This document shows, one piece after another, positions 1 to 5,263 of a stretch of 5,263 bases of DNA; positions within the stretch are counted from its first letter, which is position 1; every line of letters starts with the position of its first letter. Where the stretch lies: positions 1-5,263 of the forward strand of contig JAPPHP010000228.1 in NCBI GenBank assembly GCA_028821035.1, given 5' to 3'. The notes beneath the pieces are model-generated. The model was not told the origin of the DNA and ran no database searches. It was given only the letters and a program-made list of their open reading frames with translations. Origin of the DNA: Gammaproteobacteria bacterium. GTDB taxonomy: Bacteria > Pseudomonadota > Gammaproteobacteria > Pseudomonadales > Azotimanducaceae. The translations under genes were made by a program, and so were the position numbers.

Positions 1-120
1 CGCTAAACGACCGTCGGCCGCTTGGTGCGCCTCCCGCGCGACGATGATCGTGCAGCCGAATCGGCAACGTGCATAGAATGGTCGCCGAGGAGGGTCCGCG
101 TTGTCTTTCGGGGGGTCGAA
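1..120 (+). promoter_or_regulatory. 5' flank of dnaA with a weak promoter candidate
   Basis: This non-coding leader precedes dnaA. A -10-like hexamer TAGAAT lies at 74-79, but the matching -35 position (about 51-56, TGCAGC) is poor, so the promoter call is weak. Two 11-bp odd palindromes lie just upstream, at 41-51 (centre 46) and 55-65 (centre 60); they could be operator half-sites or chance. A perfect Shine-Dalgarno run GAGGAGGG lies at 87-94. No DnaA-box match, AT-rich unwinding element or divergent rpmH start is visible, although rpmH and oriC often sit just upstream of dnaA in gammaproteobacteria and may lie beyond the window edge. Confidence 0.3.
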
Positions 121-1425
121 ATGGTGTGGGAGGAGTGTGTCGCGCGGTTACAGGACGAGCTGTCGCCGGAGGTCTTCAACACCTGGATTCGACCGCTCCG
201 CGCTCGCTACGGCGAGGGCGAGTCCCACCTGCGCCTCATCGCCCCCAACCGCTACGTCCGCGAAGAGGTCCAGACCCGGTACCTGGCGCGGATCGAGGAA
301 CTGGTCGACCTGTTCGGCGATCCGACGAGTCCGATGGTGGTGGAACTCTCCGAGACGAACCGCGTGCGTGCCGCACCGCCGGCGCGGTCGGCGCGGCTCA
401 CCGCCACCGAGGCGCTGAACCCCGGGTTCACGTTCGACACGTTCGTCGAGGGCAAGTCGAACGAGATGGCCAAGGCGGCGGCGCTGCAGGTGGCCAACAA
501 CACGGGGACGTCGTACAACCCCCTGCTGCTCTACGGCGGCACGGGGCTCGGCAAGACGCACCTGATGCAGGCCGTCGGCAACGAGGCGCTGCGGCAGCGG
601 TCCCAGGCGCGGGTGGTCTACATTCACTCGCAGCAGTTCGTCCAGGAAATGGTGAAGGCCATCCGCGAGGGGACGATCCAGGACTTCACGCAGCACTACC
701 GCACGCTGGAGATCCTGCTCATCGACGACGTGCAGTTCTTCGCCAACAAGGTCCAGTCCCAGGACCAGTTCTTCCACATCTTCAACGCGTTATCGGAACC
801 CGGCCGGCAGATGGTGTTGACCTGCGACCGGTATCCACGGGACGTGGAAGGGCTTGAGGAGCGCCTCAAGTCGCGTTTCGTCTGGGGCCTCACCGTCGAA
901 GTGGAGCCGCCGGAACTCGAGACGCGCGTCGCGATCCTGATCAAGAAGGCGGAGGCCGAGGGCTTCGAGCTGGACGACGAGGTGGCGTTCTTCATCGCTG
1001 AGCGGATTCGCTCCAATGTGCGCGAACTGGAAGGAGCCCTGCGGCGCGTGCACGCGAACGCCATGTTCGACGGATCGCGCATCACGAAAGAACAGGTGAG
1101 CAGCGCGCTCAAGGGCGTCTTCGCCATCCATGCCCGGCAGATCGACATCGACCAGATCCAGCGGGTGGTGGCCGAACACTACCGGGTGACGGTCTCGGAC
1201 ATACTGTCCAAGCGGCGCAGCCGGACGCTGGTGCGGCCGCGCCACGTCGCGATCTACCTGGCGAAGGAACTCACCAACTACTCGCTGCCGGAAATCGGCA
1301 AGTCGTTCGGCGACCGCGATCACACGACGGTGCTGCATGCCTATCGTAAAATCCGCGAGGCGAAGGCAAGCAACGTCGAGCTCGCGGAAGACTGTCGCAA
1401 TCTGGAGCGATTGCTGACGACCTGA
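121..1425 (+). CDS. dnaA: Chromosomal replication initiator protein DnaA
   Basis: DnaA is the AAA+ ATPase that binds DnaA boxes at oriC, oligomerises with ATP, melts the origin and recruits the DnaB helicase. The product is 434 residues; E. coli DnaA has 467, and the 33 missing residues fall in the domain II linker, because downstream motifs align at a constant offset. Domain I spans about 1-70 (WEECVARLQDELSPEVFNTWIRPL near the start). The AAA+ core has Walker A GGTGLGKT (139-146, Lys145), Walker B with Asp202-Asp203, the box VII arginines Arg248 and Arg252, and sensor-2 Arg301. Domain IV carries the SKRRSR segment (363-368) and the signature DHTTVLHAYRKI from 400, which contact the DnaA box. 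Val254 replaces the Gly seen in E. coli SRFGWGL. The ATG at 121 was chosen because it aligns with the E. coli N-terminus; the reading frame stays open upstream with no better start. Its ribosome site is a plain G run at 110-115. dnaN follows after 55 bp. Confidence 0.98.
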   Translation: MVWEECVARLQDELSPEVFNTWIRPLRARYGEGESHLRLIAPNRYVREEVQTRYLARIEELVDLFGDPTSPMVVELSETNRVRAAPPARSARLTATEALNPGFTFDTFVEGKSNEMAKAAALQVANNTGTSYNPLLLYGGTGLGKTHLMQAVGNEALRQRSQARVVYIHSQQFVQEMVKAIREGTIQDFTQHYRTLEILLIDDVQFFANKVQSQDQFFHIFNALSEPGRQMVLTCDRYPRDVEGLEERLKSRFVWGLTVEVEPPELETRVAILIKKAEAEGFELDDEVAFFIAERIRSNVRELEGALRRVHANAMFDGSRITKEQVSSALKGVFAIHARQIDIDQIQRVVAEHYRVTVSDILSKRRSRTLVRPRHVAIYLAKELTNYSLPEIGKSFGDRDHTTVLHAYRKIREAKASNVELAEDCRNLERLLTT

Positions 1426-1480
1426 GGCGCGCTGGAGCCAGGCGGCGAGTTGCCGTGGGAAAGCCGGGGAACGGAGTGAC

Positions 1481-2584
1481 ATGAAGTTCAGCACTGAAAG
1501 GGAGACGCTGTTGCGCGCCCTGTCGATGGTGACGGGCGTGGTGGAACGCAGGCAGACGCTTCCCGTCCTGTCGAACCTCCTGGTCGTGGCGCGGGAGGAC
1601 GGTCTGACGATGACCGCCACGGACCTCGAGGTCGAGTTGAGCGTCCGGGTGCGGGAAGGCGTCGAGATCGAACGCGGCGGCCGGGCGACGATCCCGGGGC
1701 GCAAGCTCGTGGACATCTGGCGGTCCCTGCCCGAAGGCGCGCGGATCTCCGTGGAGGTGGCCGACCAGGTCACCGTGCGGTCCGGGAAGAGCCGGTTCGC
1801 GCTGGCCACGCTGCCGGTGGACGAGTATCCGGAGATGGCGGAGCCGCAGAGCGACGTCAAGGTGCTCGTGCCCGTGGACGACGTCCGCCGCCTGCTCGAG
1901 CAGACGAGCTTCGCCATGGCCCAGCAGGATGTGCGCTATTTCCTGAACGGCATGCTCTTCGAGATCACGGGTGAGTACGTGCGTACGGTGGCCACCGACG
2001 GACATCGGCTCGCGATGTGCACCTGTCCCGGCGGCGCGCAGGGCGTCGAGCGGATGCAGGCGATCGTGCCGCGCAAGGGCGTGAACGAGCTGGCGCGACT
2101 CCTGGGCGAGGGCGAGGAACCGCTGCTGCTGGCGCTCGGCAGCAACCACCTGCGCGTGGTCCAGGGGGGCTACACGCTGGTATCGAAGCTCGTGGACGGC
2201 CAGTTCCCCGACTACGACCGCGTCATCCCGAAGAACGGCGAGCACTACGTGACGGGCGACCGCGAGACGCTCCGGCGGTCCCTGCGGAGCACGTCCATCC
2301 TGTCGAACGAGAAGTACCGCGGGGTGCGGCTGTCCCTCGACGGGGAAGAGATGACGGTCCAGGCGAACAACCCGGACCAGGAAGAGGCGGAAGACGTCAT
2401 CGCCGTCGAGTACGACGGCGACCCGCTCGAGATCGGCTTCAACGCGGACTACCTGCTGGACATCCTCAACGCACTGTCGGGAGAGAACGTGCGGATGTCG
2501 GTGTCGGACGGCAACAGCAGCGCTCTGATCGAGGGGCCGGAAGAGGACGGGGCCCTGTTCGTCGTGATGCCGATGCGCCTATAG
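1481..2584 (+). CDS. dnaN: DNA polymerase III beta subunit (sliding clamp)
   Basis: The protein forms the ring-shaped homodimeric clamp that encircles DNA and tethers polymerase III, and also docks other clamp-binding proteins such as MutS, ligase and Hda. Its 367 residues match the family length (366 in E. coli), giving the usual three similar domains of about 120 residues each. The N-terminus MKFSTERETLLRAL, the pocket motif TDGHRL (172-177) and the C-terminal MPMRL (363-367) form the canonical client-binding cleft and are intact. Other landmarks are QQDVRYFLNGMLFE (148-161), SKLVDGQFPDY (235-245) and SNEKYRGVRL (275-284). The ATG at 1481 has GGAG at 1473-1476, four bases upstream. The gene sits 55 bp after dnaA with no terminator seen between, so an operon with dnaA is likely. 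Nothing is truncated or odd. Confidence 0.98.
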   Translation: MKFSTERETLLRALSMVTGVVERRQTLPVLSNLLVVAREDGLTMTATDLEVELSVRVREGVEIERGGRATIPGRKLVDIWRSLPEGARISVEVADQVTVRSGKSRFALATLPVDEYPEMAEPQSDVKVLVPVDDVRRLLEQTSFAMAQQDVRYFLNGMLFEITGEYVRTVATDGHRLAMCTCPGGAQGVERMQAIVPRKGVNELARLLGEGEEPLLLALGSNHLRVVQGGYTLVSKLVDGQFPDYDRVIPKNGEHYVTGDRETLRRSLRSTSILSNEKYRGVRLSLDGEEMTVQANNPDQEEAEDVIAVEYDGDPLEIGFNADYLLDILNALSGENVRMSVSDGNSSALIEGPEEDGALFVVMPMRL

Positions 2585-5263
2585 AGCCCTCAGCCGGGGA
2601 GCGCGAGGGGGGCCCGCGTCACGGGCTTGCCCCTTGCGAGAAGACGTGATCGTCGAGCATGTGGAGGTCCGTTGCGTCCGTAACGTAACGGAGGCCTCGC
2701 TCGATCTCTGCCCCGGGCTCAACGTCCTGGTCGGCGCGAACGGCGCCGGCAAGACGGCGTTGCTCGAAGCCCTGCACCTGCTGATTCGCGGACGGTCCTT
2801 CCGGGGGCGCGGCATCTCTTTCCTGGTGCAGCACGGCGCACCGGCGCTCTCCGTGCACCTGCGCGGCTCGGACCCGGTGCGCGGGCGCATCAGCTTGGGC
2901 ATGGCCCGGGAGCGGTCCAGCGACACGGAGCTGCGCCTGAACGGGGAGGTCGTGCGGCAGGCCTCCGTCGTCGCGGGGCTCCTGCCGATGCAGTTGCTCC
3001 TGCCGGACCTGGCCGACCTCGTCTTCGGCAGCCCCCGGGAACGCCGGCAATGGCTCGACTGGGGCGTGTTTCACGTGAAACACGACTACGTGGACACGCT
3101 GCGCGACTACGTGCGAGCCGTCCGCCAGCGCAACGCGGTCCTGCGGACCGACGATCACGGGACGCTGGAGGCGTGGACCGGGAGGATGGTCGAGCTGGGG
3201 GAGGCGGTCACGGAGGCGCGGCACGCCTACGTCGAAGCGGTTCGGCCGACGGTCCTCGAGTGCCTGGAGACGCTGGCGCCGGGACTCGCGGTGACCGTGG
3301 AGTACCACCCGGGATTCCAGGGCGATTCCTTGGCAGAAGAGGTCGCGGAGAGCACCCCGCGCGATGTAAAATTGGGCGCTACGCAAGTGGGTCCGCACCG
3401 AGCAGACATTCGCTTGGGCTCCGATCGCGGAAGGGCCGCCGGGATACTCTCCAGGGGCCAGGGCAAGGCGCTGGCGAGCGCCTTGCGGATCGGGCAGGCG
3501 AAGGCATTACTGGACGAGCAGGGGGCCCGGAGTCTGTTCCTGATCGACGATGTATGGGCGGAACTGGACGACGACCACAGCGTCCGGTTCTTCGGGCTCC
3601 TCGATCAGATGGACTGCCAGATACTGGCCACCTCGACGCACGAGCCGGCCCTGGCGGAGTCATTCGGCGCGGGCCGGTCGAAAGTGTTTCACGTGGAACA
3701 AGGTGTCGTGAACGAGCATGACCGACGGTAGCTACGACTCCCGCAGCATCAAGGTGCTGCGGGGTCTGGACGCGGTACGAAAACGCCCCGGGATGTACAT
3801 CGGGGACACCGAGGACGGCACCGGGCTGCACCACATGGTGCAGGAACTCGTGGACAATGCCATCGACGAGGCCCTGGCGGGCTACTGCGACGAGATCCAC
3901 GTGATCGTCCACCCGGGCGAGTCCGTCACGGTCACGGACAACGGCCGCGGCATTCCGGTCGACATCCACCCGGAGGAAGGCGTCTCGGCGGCGGAGGTCA
4001 TCATGACCACCCTCCACGCCGGGGGGAAGTTCGACGACAACAGCTACAAGGTGTCGGGCGGCCTGCACGGCGTCGGCGTCTCGGTGGTGAACGCCCTCTC
4101 CGAGGAGCTGCGGCTCACGGTCCGGCGCGAAGGCAAGGTGTTCCTGCAGACCTACCGGGACGGGGAGCCCCAGGCGCCGCTCGAGGCCATGGGGCGAACG
4201 GAGCGCCAGGGGACCGAGTGCTACTTCAAGCCCTCCCCGGCGACCTTCCGGAACATCGAGTTCCACTACGACATCCTCGCGAAACGCCTGCGGGAACTGG
4301 CGTTCCTGAACTCCGGCGTCGCCATCCACCTGGTCGACGAACGCACCGGCGGCAAGAGCGCGAAGTTCCTCTACGAGGGCGGGCTGCGCGCCTTCGTCGG
4401 CTTCCTGAACCAGAACAAGACCCCGCTCAACGACATCTTCCACTTCGCGACCCAGCGCGACGACGGCATTGGCGTGGAGATCGCCATGCAGTGGAACGAC
4501 GGCTTCCAGGAGCAGGTCTTCGCCTACACGAACAACATCCCGCAGGGCGACGGCGGCACGCACATCGCGGGCTTCCGCGGTGGACTGACGCGGACGCTGA
4601 ACCAGTACATCGAGCGGGAAGGACTCCTGAAGAAGGCGCAGGTCTCGACGACGGGAGACGATGCGCGCGAAGGGCTGACCGCGGTGGTGTCGGTCAAGGT
4701 CCCGGACCCGAAGTTCTCGTCCCAGACCAAGGACAAGCTGGTGTCGAGTGAGGTGAAAACCGCCGTAGAACAAGAACTTGCGCGGCTCTTCACCGAGTAC
4801 CTGGACGAACATCCGGACGATGCGCGCAACGTCGTCACGAAGATGATCGACGCCGCGCGGGCGCGGGAAGCGGCGCGCAAGGCCCGGGAAATGACCCGCC
4901 GCAAGGGCGCCCTCGACATCGCCGGCCTGCCGGGCAAGCTCGCGGACTGCCAGGAAAAGGACCCGGCGCTGTCGGAGATCTACCTGGTCGAGGGCGACTC
5001 CGCCGGGGGATCGGCCAAGCAGGGCCGCGACCGCCGGACGCAGGCGGTGCTGCCGTTGCGCGGCAAGATCCTGAACGTCGAGAAGGCGCGTTTCGACAAG
5101 ATGCTGTCGTCCCAGGAGGTCGGGACCCTGGTCACGGCGCTCGGCTGCGGCATAGGCCACGACGAGTTCGACCTGGCGAAGCTGCGCTACCACTGGGTGA
5201 TCATCATGACGGACGCGGACGTGGACGGCTCCCACATCCGCACGCTGCTGCTGACGTTCTTCT

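Overview
The window carries the conserved replication-initiation gene cluster dnaA–dnaN–recF–gyrB, all on the + strand. GC is high, roughly two thirds by eye. Gene order and close protein similarity to the E. coli proteins (from memory) point to a high-GC gammaproteobacterium; genus or family cannot be named from this sequence. There is no sign of a mobile element, CRISPR array, RNA gene or foreign cassette.

Layout: positions 1-120 are the 5' flank of dnaA, with a weak promoter candidate, two small palindromes and a perfect Shine-Dalgarno sequence that sits too far upstream for the chosen ATG. dnaA (121-1425) encodes a 434-residue initiator with every catalytic and DNA-binding motif intact and a short domain II. 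After 55 bp comes dnaN (1481-2584), the 367-residue sliding clamp. A 61-bp gap holding a strong GC hairpin separates it from recF (2646-3731, GTG start, 361 residues). recF overlaps gyrB by 14 bp. gyrB starts at 3718 and is cut by the window edge after 515 codons, inside the TOPRIM domain.

The genes serve one theme. DnaA opens the origin, the DnaN clamp gives polymerase III its processivity, RecF helps load RecA at stalled or gapped forks, and gyrase removes the supercoils ahead of the fork. Short gaps and the final overlap suggest co-transcription, with translational coupling of gyrB to recF.

The most interesting non-genic signal is a pair of ParB-binding (parS) sites inside recF. One is a perfect 16-bp consensus site at 3067-3082, embedded in a 20-bp perfect palindrome. 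The other is a one-mismatch site at 3685-3700, just before the gyrB start. Both fall in the same codon phase over RecF Val-Phe-His-Val motifs, so the DNA appears to encode conserved protein and a chromosome-segregation centromere at once. parS near oriC is known biology, so this is a good annotation rather than a new system. No convincing DnaA boxes are present, so oriC probably lies upstream of position 1 or elsewhere.
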